Part shown: one piece after another, positions 52,122-60,826 of the stretch
Numbering within the stretch: position 1 is the stretch's first letter
Layout: each line of letters begins with the position of its first letter
NCBI GenBank assembly: GCA_902551755.1
Contig: CACDEB010000004.1
Location: 1 to 64,000, forward strand
Length of the DNA: 64,000 nt
Direction of reading: 5' to 3'
From: an uncultured Pelagibacteraceae bacterium
Lineage (GTDB): Bacteria; Pseudomonadota; Alphaproteobacteria; Pelagibacterales; Pelagibacteraceae
Made by a program: the position numbers and the translations under genes
Notes under the pieces: generated by a model
The model's database searches: none
What the model saw: only the letters and a program-made list of their open reading frames with translations
Told to the model about the DNA's origin: nothing

Positions 52122-52207
52122 GCGGCCATGCTGAAATTGGTAGACAGGCACGGTTGAGGGCCGTGTGGACCTAGTCCATGAGAGTTCAAATCTCTCTGGC
52201 CGCACCA
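52122..52207 (+). tRNA. tRNA-Leu (GAG)
   Basis: 86 bases with encoded CCA and the long variable arm of class II tRNAs. Acceptor GCGGCCA pairs with TGGCCGC, and the anticodon loop TTGAGGG between CACGG and CCGTG gives anticodon GAG. It ends one base before the stop of the convergent cupin gene. Confidence 0.95.
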
Positions 52208-52208
52208 T

Positions 52209-52553
52209 TTAGATAGCTTTGTTTTTTTTTCTCAAAAACACTAATAATAAACATCCTTTTTTAGAAAAAGATGAATGTGTAGAACCTGGCTTATAGGATA
52301 TAAAATCACCTTTATTGAAAGTTGTATTATCTTCATCGATTAACTGCCCATCTAAAACATAAAATTCTTCATAATTTTGATGTTTATGTTTTAAACTTCT
52401 AGCACCGGGAGCCATTTTTAGTATGTAACTTCCAACACCGGTATTTTGATTATAAGATATTTTATGCCAACTCATACCTGGAATCCGCTTTCCATAACTA
52501 TTAAATGGTGAAAATTTTAGTTTAGATGGTTTTATTATTTTTCTGTTTTTCAC
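52209..52553 (-). CDS. Small cupin-domain protein
   Basis: A 114-residue single beta-barrel protein. SLKHKHQNYEEFYVLDGQLI gives the first cupin motif (HxHx4-5E) and FISYKPGSTHSSFS gives the second (GxxxH), so a metal site is intact. GMSWHKISYNQNTGVGSYILKM resembles ChrR-type cupins. The substrate is unknown. It shares one base with the ygfZ stop, so the two are probably co-translated. Confidence 0.8.
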   Translation of the reverse strand: MKNRKIIKPSKLKFSPFNSYGKRIPGMSWHKISYNQNTGVGSYILKMAPGARSLKHKHQNYEEFYVLDGQLIDEDNTTFNKGDFISYKPGSTHSSFSKKGCLLLVFLRKKNKAI

Positions 52554-53440
52554 TAATTAAACCAATTAGGTTTTAGAATTTCAATATTTGCTTCTCCACA
52601 CTTAAATTCTTTATTAAATTTAAACTCTTTATCTTTAAATTTAATTAGAGCAAAACTGAACTTGTTTGCTATCAAAACTTTACCAATTTCTACATTATTG
52701 GATATAATTGGATCATTACTATTGATTGTACCTTTTTTTACTTGGAGTGGCAGTAATCTTTTATTTAGTTTATCTTTATTTTTTATTCGTGAAGTATTCT
52801 CTTGACCTATATAACAACCTTTTTTAAAATCTATTGCATTAAGTTCAACAAAATTACACTCTATTCCAAATAATTTCTCTTGTAGTTGATCCATATTACT
52901 TTGAGGTATACCTAACTCAAAGCTTAATTTGTAGTATTCATCTATGTTAGAAGATTTAAGTTTCATTTTTTTTAGGGACATGTACAGTTTTTCAAGATTA
53001 GCAATAATTCTACCCCCCAATTTTTTATTTCTTGGATCAAGAAGAACATGGTCCTCATTAAATTTAGTGGTATATCCCAACTTATCTTTTGCACCTTCTA
53101 TAGATAAGAATTTTTCATGATTAAAAGCAGCTACCACAAATTCATTACTAAGATTTAAAATTTCTACATCTGATCTTAGTTTGTACGTAACTAATTTTTT
53201 ATAAAGCTGATCAACTATTCTTTTTTCACAATCTAAAAGATAACCATTTATATGTTTTACTACTATAAAATCAAATAAAAACTTTCCTTGAGGTGAAAGC
53301 AAAGAGGCAAAACAACTTTTACTTTCATTTACTTTTTCAATATCATTTGAGATAAGATTTTGTAAAAATTTTTCAGAGTCTGGCCCATTGATATACAAAA
53401 TACCCCTATCCTCTAAAATATAAACTTTTTCTGTATTCAT
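52553..53440 (-). CDS. ygfZ: tRNA-modifying/Fe-S maintenance protein YgfZ
   Basis: A 295-residue GcvT-fold folate-binding protein. FKKGCYIGQENTSRI is the YgfZ signature (KGCYxGQE) with its conserved cysteine; FLQNLISNDIEKV and LLSPQGKFLFDFIV are N-terminal blocks. YgfZ helps repair or assemble certain Fe-S proteins. NadA and ferredoxin in this window are possible clients. Divergent from pyrC with 42 bases between. Confidence 0.88.
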   Translation of the reverse strand: MNTEKVYILEDRGILYINGPDSEKFLQNLISNDIEKVNESKSCFASLLSPQGKFLFDFIVVKHINGYLLDCEKRIVDQLYKKLVTYKLRSDVEILNLSNEFVVAAFNHEKFLSIEGAKDKLGYTTKFNEDHVLLDPRNKKLGGRIIANLEKLYMSLKKMKLKSSNIDEYYKLSFELGIPQSNMDQLQEKLFGIECNFVELNAIDFKKGCYIGQENTSRIKNKDKLNKRLLPLQVKKGTINSNDPIISNNVEIGKVLIANKFSFALIKFKDKEFKFNKEFKCGEANIEILKPNWFN

Positions 53441-53482
53441 AATTGATTAATATATAAATATAATATATGAACTTTTAAAACA

Positions 53483-54787
53483 ATGTTAGATCTAATCATT
53501 AAAAACGGTGAATGTTATATTAACGGTAACCTTGAGAAAAAAGATATTGGAATATCTAATAACAAAATTGTTGAAATTGGTGACTTGAAGGATAAATCCA
53601 AAGAAACATTTGATGCAAAAGGATTAACTGTTTTGCCCGGTTGTATTGACACACAAGTTCATTTTAGAGAGCCAGGATCTACTGATGCTGAGGATTTAAA
53701 TTCAGGAAGTAAAGCAGCTATCATGGGTGGAATAACTTCAGTTTTTGAAATGCCAAATACCAACCCACCTACAACAAATTTTGAAGAGTTCGATAAGAAA
53801 ATTCAATTAGGAAAAGGAATGTTTTGTAATCATGCATTTTATTTTGGTGCAACTGCTGAAAATTATTCAACGCTTGAGAAACTAAAAGATCTAAAAGGGT
53901 GTTGCGGGATTAAACTTTTTGCAGGCTCTTCAACAGGAAACTTATTGGTTGATAAAGAAAAAGATATAGAAAAAGTTTTTGAACATGCTTCAAAAGTGGT
54001 TGCGGTTCATTCAGAGGACGAGGAAATATTAAAAATTAGAAAAAAATTAATAGAAGAGGGCAATGTATTAAGTCATCCCATATGGCGTAATGAGGAAGTT
54101 GCGATGTCCTCTACTAGAAGAATTGTTAAAATTGCAAAAAGATTTAATAAGAAAGCACATATTCTACACGTAACTACTAAAGAAGAAGTTGATTTTCTTT
54201 CTCAAAATAAAGGTAATATTACTTTTGAGATTACACCCCAACACCTAACTATTTATGCACCAGATTGCTATAATAAGTTAGGAACGTATGCTCAGATGAA
54301 TCCACCAATAAGGGACAAATCTCATTATGATCGGCTTTGGTATGCGGTCAGAAATAATTACAATGACACTATTGGTTCAGACCATGCCCCTCATTTAAGG
54401 ATTAATAAAGATAAAAAATATCCTAATTCTCCATCAGGGATGCCGGGAGTACAAACTCTTCTTCCTCTTATGTTAGATCACGTGAACAATAATAGACTAA
54501 AATTAGAACAGTTAATGAAATTGATATGTGAAAATCCTGTCAAAATATTTGGAATCAAAAACAAAGGTTTTTTAAAAGAAAATTATGATGCAGATATTAC
54601 CATTGTAGATTTGAAAAAATCTATAAATGTAAATAATGATGACATTCAAAGTAAATGTGGCTGGTCACCTTTCCATGGACAGAGTTTCAAAGGATCCCCA
54701 GTAGCAACTATTATTAATGGGAAAATTAAAATGTTAAACGGAAAATTATTAGGAGAACCAGAGGGATTGCCGTTAAATTTTGATTAA
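53483..54787 (+). CDS. pyrC: Dihydroorotase
   Basis: A 434-residue amidohydrolase. GCIDTQVHFREPGSTDAED contains the metal-binding HxR-type motif, EMPNTNPPTT, FAGSSTGNLLV and IGSDHAPHLRINKDKKYPNS (metal aspartate in SDHAPH) follow. The form is the class I type, which can be confused with allantoinase or dihydropyrimidinase; the FREPG motif and length favour dihydroorotase. Single gene with 13 bases before the convergent glycosyltransferase. Confidence 0.92.
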   Translation: MLDLIIKNGECYINGNLEKKDIGISNNKIVEIGDLKDKSKETFDAKGLTVLPGCIDTQVHFREPGSTDAEDLNSGSKAAIMGGITSVFEMPNTNPPTTNFEEFDKKIQLGKGMFCNHAFYFGATAENYSTLEKLKDLKGCCGIKLFAGSSTGNLLVDKEKDIEKVFEHASKVVAVHSEDEEILKIRKKLIEEGNVLSHPIWRNEEVAMSSTRRIVKIAKRFNKKAHILHVTTKEEVDFLSQNKGNITFEITPQHLTIYAPDCYNKLGTYAQMNPPIRDKSHYDRLWYAVRNNYNDTIGSDHAPHLRINKDKKYPNSPSGMPGVQTLLPLMLDHVNNNRLKLEQLMKLICENPVKIFGIKNKGFLKENYDADITIVDLKKSINVNNDDIQSKCGWSPFHGQSFKGSPVATIINGKIKMLNGKLLGEPEGLPLNFD

Positions 54788-54800
54788 TAATTTTCTTAAA

Positions 54801-55586
54801 TTATAAAAACTTACAAATTATTTTAGTAATAAGAAAATCAAAATTTTTATTGAAATACAATCCGTTATCTTCAGAAAATTTTTTGAAAAACTGATGTGCT
54901 TGTTTTCTTCTTTTCCACCAATTTTTTGAAAACTTTTTAAATTTCGAAGATACATTTGAAGAAGATTTTCTATAAAAAGTTAAATTTTCGTTTAATATAT
55001 GGAAATCTTTCAAAATATATTTAGAAAATAAACAGATTCTTAAATCACTCCACACATCAGTATAATCTTCATAAGAAATGAGATTTAATACTTCATTGAA
55101 GCAATCTTTTTTAATCGAGATACAACTCGTTGGATGAATATACGGCCAATATGTTTTTAGAAATTTGTCTTTTGCTCTCTCTGCATAAATATCATTATCT
55201 CTAACTATAAAAGGACAATCAAAAACTATTTTTGCTTGTTTGTTGTTATCAAAATAGTCAACTACTTTTCCAATTTTTTCTTTTTCAAAATAATCATCAC
55301 TATCTAACAAAAAAATTAAATCTCCTTTACTTATCTCAAATGCTTTTTTAAAAGCGTTTATTTGGTTTAATGAACCAAATTTTGTTTGAATTTTATTTTC
55401 AATAATCTTAACTTTTGTGAATTTTTTAATGATATCCAGAGATTTATCTGACGAATTATCATCAAAGAAAATTATCTCTAAATTTTTATAGGTTTGTGAA
55501 TTTAGAGATTCAATACATTGCTTTATATGTTGTGAATTATTATAGTTAGCTATCAATATGGATACTAATATATTTTTTTGAACCAT
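54801..55586 (-). CDS. Glycosyltransferase family 2
   Basis: A 261-residue GT-A enzyme: VSILIANYNNSQHIKQCIES is the N-terminal nucleotide-binding strand, FFDDNSSDKS the second conserved aspartate block and FLLDSDDYF the DxD metal motif. It overlaps the epimerase gene upstream by 22 bases, so the two act in one pathway. Together they form a small sugar island between pyrC and the propionyl-CoA synthetase. Confidence 0.88.
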   Translation of the reverse strand: MVQKNILVSILIANYNNSQHIKQCIESLNSQTYKNLEIIFFDDNSSDKSLDIIKKFTKVKIIENKIQTKFGSLNQINAFKKAFEISKGDLIFLLDSDDYFEKEKIGKVVDYFDNNKQAKIVFDCPFIVRDNDIYAERAKDKFLKTYWPYIHPTSCISIKKDCFNEVLNLISYEDYTDVWSDLRICLFSKYILKDFHILNENLTFYRKSSSNVSSKFKKFSKNWWKRRKQAHQFFKKFSEDNGLYFNKNFDFLITKIICKFL

Positions 55587-56509
55587 TTTATATTTGTTTT
55601 CAAAATTTTTTTTAAATCTAAATACTTAGGTTTATAATTTATAAATTTAGATATATCATCTCCTGATTTAATAATTTGAGTTACACTTTCTTTTTTGTTT
55701 ATCTGTTTAATCTCATAATTTGGTTTAATATTCATTATTTTTGAAAGTTCTTCTAAAACCTGGAAATTTGAATATTGTTTTCTATTTGCTAAATTAAATA
55801 TATAGAAATTTTTTTTAAACCTTTTATAATTGTAAATAATATTCATATTTATATTAGAAATATCATTAACATGCATATAACTTCTTCGGGGATAGACCTT
55901 TTTCTTAAAGTCATAAAATAATAAATTTTTTTTCCTTTTTAAAATATTTTTATAAAAAAAAGGGACAATACGACTTATAAAATTATTTTTTTCACCTAAT
56001 TTACCTGATGGATCTGATCCTATTATATTGGGGTATCTTAATACAATTACTTTAAAGTTCTTTGAGGAGATTTTCTTTAAAAATTTTTCTAACCTTAACT
56101 TGTAATTTGAATATGGAGATAGATTTTTTTTTAGTCTATTTCCCTCAAATACAGATAAGGAGCTTGAAAAAACAAAGTATTTGACGTCCGTTTTTTTAAG
56201 TAACTTGATAAATTTTAACTGAAATTTGAAATTTTTATGATATTTTTTTTTATTATTAATACTTTCTCTTACGCATGTAAGTGCCGCAAGATGTAAAATA
56301 GTATTAATTTTTTTATCTTGTATAAGTTTTTGAGTTTTTTTTTCAGAGATATTTAGTATTTTACATTTTGAATATTTTTTCGCGAAATTATTACCCCTTG
56401 ATAAGTCGTCTATCGCATAAGCTTTTTTTTTATTTCTGGTAAATATATTCTTAGCCGTGAATGATCCTATGTAACCTAAACCACCTGTTATAAGTAGGTT
56501 AATTTTCAT
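55565..56509 (-). CDS. NAD-dependent nucleotide-sugar epimerase/dehydratase
   Basis: A 314-residue extended short-chain dehydrogenase. LLITGGLGYIGSFTAKNIF is the NAD loop, FSSSLSVFEG supplies the serine, and SPYSNYKLRLEKF the Tyr-x3-Lys pair. The sequence is close in layout to UDP-glucose/GlcNAc 4-epimerases, but the substrate is not clear. It is very rich in A/T and lysine, as in the variable region at the left edge. It partners the GT2 gene that follows. Confidence 0.83.
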   Translation of the reverse strand: MKINLLITGGLGYIGSFTAKNIFTRNKKKAYAIDDLSRGNNFAKKYSKCKILNISEKKTQKLIQDKKINTILHLAALTCVRESINNKKKYHKNFKFQLKFIKLLKKTDVKYFVFSSSLSVFEGNRLKKNLSPYSNYKLRLEKFLKKISSKNFKVIVLRYPNIIGSDPSGKLGEKNNFISRIVPFFYKNILKRKKNLLFYDFKKKVYPRRSYMHVNDISNINMNIIYNYKRFKKNFYIFNLANRKQYSNFQVLEELSKIMNIKPNYEIKQINKKESVTQIIKSGDDISKFINYKPKYLDLKKILKTNIKWFKKIY

Positions 56510-56520
56510 AAAGTATTTAA

Positions 56521-58422
56521 TTACACACTCTTTAAGATATTGTTTTTTATAAGATCTTCTTTTATTTCATCCAAAATCGCCGGATCATCTATAGTTGCAG
56601 GCATTTTATAATCTTCTTTATCAGCAATTTTTCTAACAGTTCCTCTCAAAATTTTCCCTGATCTTGTTTTTGGAAGTCTCTTAACAACAATAGCAATTTT
56701 AAAAGCAGCAACGGGACCAATTTTATTTCGTACCATCTGAATACATTCTTTTGAGATAGTATCATCGTCTTGACTTACACCAGATTTTAAAGTCAGTAAC
56801 CCAATTGGTAGTTGACCTTTTAGTTTATCAGCAATTCCAATTACAGCACACTCTGCGACAGATTTATGCTCTGACAAAACTTCCTCAATCGCACCCGTTG
56901 AAAGTCTATGGCCAGCAACATTAATTATATCATCTGTTCTTGACATGATCCAAATGTAGCCATCTTCATCAATATGCCCTGCATCGTAGGTTTGGTAAAA
57001 TCCATCATAGTTAGACATGTAATTATCTCTGTATCTTTTATCAGCATTCCATAAAGTAGGAAAAGTTCCCGGGGGGAGAGGTAGCTTAACTACTATGTCA
57101 CCCATCTCATTTGCTTTTGCGATAGTTTGGTCTGGTTTTATTATCTTTACATCATACCCTGGAACAGCTTTACATGCTGAACCATATTTTGTTTTCATCA
57201 TTTCTATTCCAGTGCAGTTGGAGCTTATTGCCCAACTTGTTTCTGTCTGCCACCAATGATCAATAACTGGAACCTTAAGTAAATTTTCAGCCCATTTGAT
57301 TGTATCAGGGTCAGCCCTTTCACCAGCTAAAAATAATGACTCAAAAGAGCTTAAATCATATTTTGAAAAAAATTTTCCCTCTGGATCCTCTTTTTTAATA
57401 GCTCTGAACGCAGTTGGCGCTGTAAATAAAGATTTAATCTTATAATCTGAAATCATTTTCCAGAATGCACCAGCGTCAGGAGTGCCTACTGGCTTACCTT
57501 CAAATAAAACAGTTGTACAACCTTTAAATAACGGCGCATATACAATATAGGAATGACCAACGATCCAACCAATATCGCTTGCAGACCACCAAACGTCACT
57601 TTCGTCTATATTATAAATATTTTTCATTGTCCATTTGAGAGCCACTATATGGCCTCCAATATCTCTTACAATTCCTTTGGGCACACCAGTGGTACCTGAA
57701 GTATAAAGAATATATGCATATTCATTTGAATTCATCTGCACACAATCTGTATCTTTTGCGTTTGATAAAGATTCATCCCAACTAATTTCTTTTGGTGGGT
57801 TTAGTTTTATTTCATGGCCTTTTCTCTGAAAGAATATGACTTTTTCAATTGAATGTTTGGCAAGTTTAAGTGCCCCATCTACAAGCGGCCTATATTCTAC
57901 TGTTCTTCCAGGTTCAAATCCGCAGGATGCAGTTATTAATATTTTAGCTTTACTATCATCGATACGACTTGCGAGTTCATTAGAGGCAAATCCTCCAAAA
58001 ACAACTGAGTGGATAACCCCAATTCTGCCACAGGCTAACATAGCAATAACAGCCTCAGGTACCATTGGCATATAAATGATGGCTCTATCGCCTTTTTTAA
58101 GCCCTTGATTTTTTAAAGCTCCCGCAAATTTTGAAACTTTCGACCTTAATTCATTATAGGTGAACTTTGCTTTGTTACCTGTAATTGGGCTATCATAAAT
58201 TAGTGCAGTTTTTTCTCCTAAACCGTTATCAATATGGAAATCTAGAGCATTATAACAAGTGTTTGTGGTTCCGTCCTCGAACCATTTATAGAATGGGGGA
58301 TTAGTTTTGTTTAAAATCTTAGATGGTTTTTTAAACCAGAATATATCTTCTGATATTTCACGCCAGAATTCCTCAGGTTTAGTTATAGATTTATTGTAAA
58401 TTTGCTCAAATTTTTTGCTCAT
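56521..58422 (-). CDS. prpE: Propionyl-CoA synthetase (acyl-CoA synthetase)
   Basis: A 633-residue adenylate-forming enzyme. AYILYTSGTTGVPKGIVRDI is the AMP-binding P-loop, TETSWAISSN contributes to the acid pocket, and KTRSGKILRGTVRK holds the catalytic lysine that is also an acetylation target. The N-terminal FWREISEDIFWFKKPSKILN and layout are closer to PrpE than to Acs; acetate cannot be excluded as a substrate. Expressed away from the proteorhodopsin gene with 215 bases between. Confidence 0.88.
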   Translation of the reverse strand: MSKKFEQIYNKSITKPEEFWREISEDIFWFKKPSKILNKTNPPFYKWFEDGTTNTCYNALDFHIDNGLGEKTALIYDSPITGNKAKFTYNELRSKVSKFAGALKNQGLKKGDRAIIYMPMVPEAVIAMLACGRIGVIHSVVFGGFASNELASRIDDSKAKILITASCGFEPGRTVEYRPLVDGALKLAKHSIEKVIFFQRKGHEIKLNPPKEISWDESLSNAKDTDCVQMNSNEYAYILYTSGTTGVPKGIVRDIGGHIVALKWTMKNIYNIDESDVWWSASDIGWIVGHSYIVYAPLFKGCTTVLFEGKPVGTPDAGAFWKMISDYKIKSLFTAPTAFRAIKKEDPEGKFFSKYDLSSFESLFLAGERADPDTIKWAENLLKVPVIDHWWQTETSWAISSNCTGIEMMKTKYGSACKAVPGYDVKIIKPDQTIAKANEMGDIVVKLPLPPGTFPTLWNADKRYRDNYMSNYDGFYQTYDAGHIDEDGYIWIMSRTDDIINVAGHRLSTGAIEEVLSEHKSVAECAVIGIADKLKGQLPIGLLTLKSGVSQDDDTISKECIQMVRNKIGPVAAFKIAIVVKRLPKTRSGKILRGTVRKIADKEDYKMPATIDDPAILDEIKEDLIKNNILKSV

Positions 58423-58567
58423 AATAAATGACTCAAAATCCTGTTATTTAAGGCTTTTTCTACGCGTTAGTTGCATTTAATTTCAAAAAGTCAGTAAAAT
58501 CAACCTAAATTAGTCTTAAATAACTCTTCTAATAACTCTTTATATTTGATATTAGGACCCCAACTTT

Positions 58568-58607
58568 GATCTAAATTGAGTTTAGGTCGTAGTTTAAATT
58601 TAAACTA
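58568..58607. promoter_or_regulatory. Hairpin and 18-bp perfect palindrome upstream of proteorhodopsin
   Basis: The intergenic gap 58423-58637 is the longest in the window. It holds an 8-base inverted repeat around a 5-base loop (58568-58575 and 58581-58588, one mismatch that could be G-U in RNA), immediately followed by the perfect palindrome TAGTTTAAATTTAAACTA at 58590-58607. The ribosome-binding site GAGGGAG lies at 58625-58631, six bases before ATG. TTGATA at 58546-58551 and TTGATC at 58566-58571 could be -35 boxes, but no good -10 matches either. The palindrome could be an operator or a stem at the 5' end of the mRNA. Confidence 0.45.
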
Positions 58608-58637
58608 ACAAAAAACTAACTAAAGAGGGAGTTTTTT

Positions 58638-59411
58638 ATGAATAAACTAAAATTGTTTGCATTAGCAGCATTAGCTCTAGTGGGCTTTGCTGGTGCGGCA
58701 AACGCAGCAGACACTGTTCTGTTAGCTACGGATGACCTTGTAGGAATATCATTTTGGTTAATTTCTATGGGTATGGCTGCAGCAACTGTCTTTTTCTTTA
58801 TGGAAAGAGGTTCAGTAGCTGGTGGTTGGAAAACATCTATAACAGTTGCAGGTCTAGTAACAGGTGTTGCATTTGTTCACTACATGTATATGAGAGAAGT
58901 ATGGATCATTACAGGTGACTCACCAACAGTGTACAGATACATTGACTGGTTAATTACAGTACCGTTACAAATGATTGAGTTTTATCTAATATTAGCAGCG
59001 ATAAGAAAAGTACCTTCAGGAATCTTCTGGAGATTACTAATCGGATCGGTAGTAATGCTAGTAGGTGGATACTTAGGAGAAGCAGGTTACATCAACGCTA
59101 CACTTGGTTTCGTAATCGGTATGGCTGGATGGATCTACATCTTGTATGAAGTATTCTCAGGTGAAGCTGGAAAAGCAGCATCTAAAAGTGGTAACAAAGC
59201 ACTTGTTACGGCTTTCGGTGCAATGAGAATGATCGTAACAATCGGTTGGGCAATTTACCCATTAGGTTACATTTTTGGTTACCTAACAGGTGGAATTGAT
59301 GCAGCTTCATTGAACATCATTTACAACTTAGCTGACTTTATTAACAAGATCGCATTTGGTCTAGTTATTTGGGCAGCTGCAGTTTCAAGCACACCAGCGA
59401 GAGCTAGATAA
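58638..59411 (+). CDS. Proteorhodopsin, blue-tuned proton pump
   Basis: A 257-residue seven-helix retinal protein with a cleaved signal peptide (about residues 1-23, ending ANA). Schiff-base lysine K237 is in LADFINKIAFG; the counterion/acceptor D103 and donor E114 are in YIDWLITVPLQMIEF, so it should pump protons outward. H81, the partner of the counterion, is present. Position 111 is Gln, equivalent to residue 105 of the first described protein, where Gln gives blue (about 490 nm) and Leu gives green absorption. Codon use is richer in C-ending codons than neighbours, a sign of high expression. Monocistronic, ending at a terminator. Confidence 0.97.
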   Translation: MNKLKLFALAALALVGFAGAANAADTVLLATDDLVGISFWLISMGMAAATVFFFMERGSVAGGWKTSITVAGLVTGVAFVHYMYMREVWIITGDSPTVYRYIDWLITVPLQMIEFYLILAAIRKVPSGIFWRLLIGSVVMLVGGYLGEAGYINATLGFVIGMAGWIYILYEVFSGEAGKAASKSGNKALVTAFGAMRMIVTIGWAIYPLGYIFGYLTGGIDAASLNIIYNLADFINKIAFGLVIWAAAVSSTPARAR

Positions 59412-59431
59412 TTAAAATTATCTTAATTTTA

Positions 59432-59469
59432 AAATAGGGCGAGTTTAACCACTTGCCCTATTTTTTTTT
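59432..59469 (+). terminator. Rho-independent terminator after proteorhodopsin
   Basis: A 13-base stem (59432-59444 with 59451-59463, one G-U pair), loop TTAACC, and a T run through 59469. It isolates the proteorhodopsin transcript from the ferredoxin operon. Confidence 0.9.
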
Positions 59470-59486
59470 GTGCTTATATAAACTTA

Positions 59487-59807
59487 ATGGCAAAAATTAC
59501 TTACATAGAACATAATGGAACGAACCATACAGTGGACGTTCAAAACGGACTAACAGTTATGGAAGGTGCCGTTCAAAATAATATACCAGGAATTGATGCA
59601 GATTGTGGAGGAGGCATGGCTTGTGCAACTTGCCATGTTTATGTCAAAGAAGATTGGTTTAATAAGATAAATAAAAAAAGCGAAGGTGAGGATGACATGT
59701 TAGACCAAGCTTATGAGCCAAAAAAAAACAGCAGACTTAGTTGCCAAATAATTGTTTCAGATGATTTAGAGGGTTTGATAGTAGACATGCCAGAAAAACA
59801 AACTTAA
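59487..59807 (+). CDS. 2Fe-2S ferredoxin, adrenodoxin type
   Basis: A 106-residue ferredoxin. [20 protein letters not shown] supplies three cluster cysteines and [12 protein letters not shown] the fourth, spaced as in vertebrate-type/ISC ferredoxins. The reductase gene shares one base with its stop, so this pair is an electron-transfer module; possible targets are cytochrome P450, Fe-S assembly or a desaturase. The block after proteorhodopsin is conserved in the SAR11 genomes I know. Confidence 0.93.
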   Translation: MAKITYIEHNGTNHTVDVQNGLTVMEGAVQNNIPGIDADCGGGMACATCHVYVKEDWFNKINKKSEGEDDMLDQAYEPKKNSRLSCQIIVSDDLEGLIVDMPEKQT

Positions 59808-60826
59808 TGATTAAAACAGATGCATTAATTATTGGAGCTGGACCAACTGGTCTTTTTACTGCACATCAATTAAAATTAATTGGTTTAGATTGTGAGATCG
59901 TTGATAACTTGGATAAGATAGGTGGACAATGTATAGAACTTTATCCTGACAAACCAATTTATGATATTCCTGCTGTTCCAGAATGCACAGGCGAAGAGCT
60001 TACTAATAATTTAATTAATCAACTAAAACCATTTGATATTAATTTTCATCTATCTGAAAGAGTTGATGAAGTAAAAAAAAACGGTGACAAATGGATTGTT
60101 AAAACAAATAAAGGAACTTCATTTACTACTCCAAATGTCATAATTGCGGGCGGGGTTGGATCATTTGAACCAAGAAAATTTTCAGTTGAAGGACACGAGA
60201 AATTTGAAAATAAATCAATTTTATATTCAATTAAGGATAAAAATATTTTCAAAGGAAAAACAGTTTCAATTTTTGGTGGTGGGGATAGCGCTTTAGATTG
60301 GGCTGTTGAATTGTCAAACAATTGTAATGTAAATTTGATTCATAGAAGGGATGAATTTAGAGGCGCTCAGGCAACAGTTGATAAAGTTCACGAATTAGCA
60401 AAATCAAACAAAATAAAACTTTTTAAAAAGTTTCAATTAAAAAAACTTAATGGTTCTAGTAAAATTGAAAATATAGATATTGAAGATGATGATAAACAAA
60501 TTAAAAATTTAAAAACTGATTATGTGCTAGGTTTCTTTGGGCTTATTATGCAGTTAGGACCAATTGCAAATTGGGGTTTGAATATTGATAAAAAAACAGT
60601 CGAAGTTGATACTGAAAAATTCGAAACAAACCAAAAAGGGATTTATGCTGTTGGTGATATTTGTAACTATCCAGGAAAATTAAAATTAATTTTGTCGGGT
60701 TTTCATGAAGGCGCTTTAGCAGCAAGGGCATGCTTCAAATTAGCTAAACCAAACGAAAAATATCGTTTTGAGTTTACAACATCTTCAAAAGCTATAAAAA
60801 ACAGACTCGGCGTTAAAAGTGATTGA
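59807..60826 (+). CDS. Ferredoxin-NADP reductase, thioredoxin-reductase-like
   Basis: A 339-residue FAD/NAD(P)H flavoprotein. LIIGAGPTGLFTAHQLKLIG is the FAD loop, VSIFGGGDSALDWAVELSNN is the NADPH loop, and GIYAVGDICNYPGK is the last FAD-contact motif. The redox-active CxxC of thioredoxin reductase is absent, which assigns it to the ferredoxin reductase type 2 family. It overlaps ferredoxin by 1 base and the GST by 8 bases. Confidence 0.92.
   Translation: MIKTDALIIGAGPTGLFTAHQLKLIGLDCEIVDNLDKIGGQCIELYPDKPIYDIPAVPECTGEELTNNLINQLKPFDINFHLSERVDEVKKNGDKWIVKTNKGTSFTTPNVIIAGGVGSFEPRKFSVEGHEKFENKSILYSIKDKNIFKGKTVSIFGGGDSALDWAVELSNNCNVNLIHRRDEFRGAQATVDKVHELAKSNKIKLFKKFQLKKLNGSSKIENIDIEDDDKQIKNLKTDYVLGFFGLIMQLGPIANWGLNIDKKTVEVDTEKFETNQKGIYAVGDICNYPGKLKLILSGFHEGALAARACFKLAKPNEKYRFEFTTSSKAIKNRLGVKSD

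Noticed and set aside
59412-59431. Second terminator hairpin just after proteorhodopsin
   Set aside because: The AT-only inverted repeat TTAAAATTA/TTAATTTTAA has weak stability and no T run of its own; the GC-containing stem downstream explains termination.
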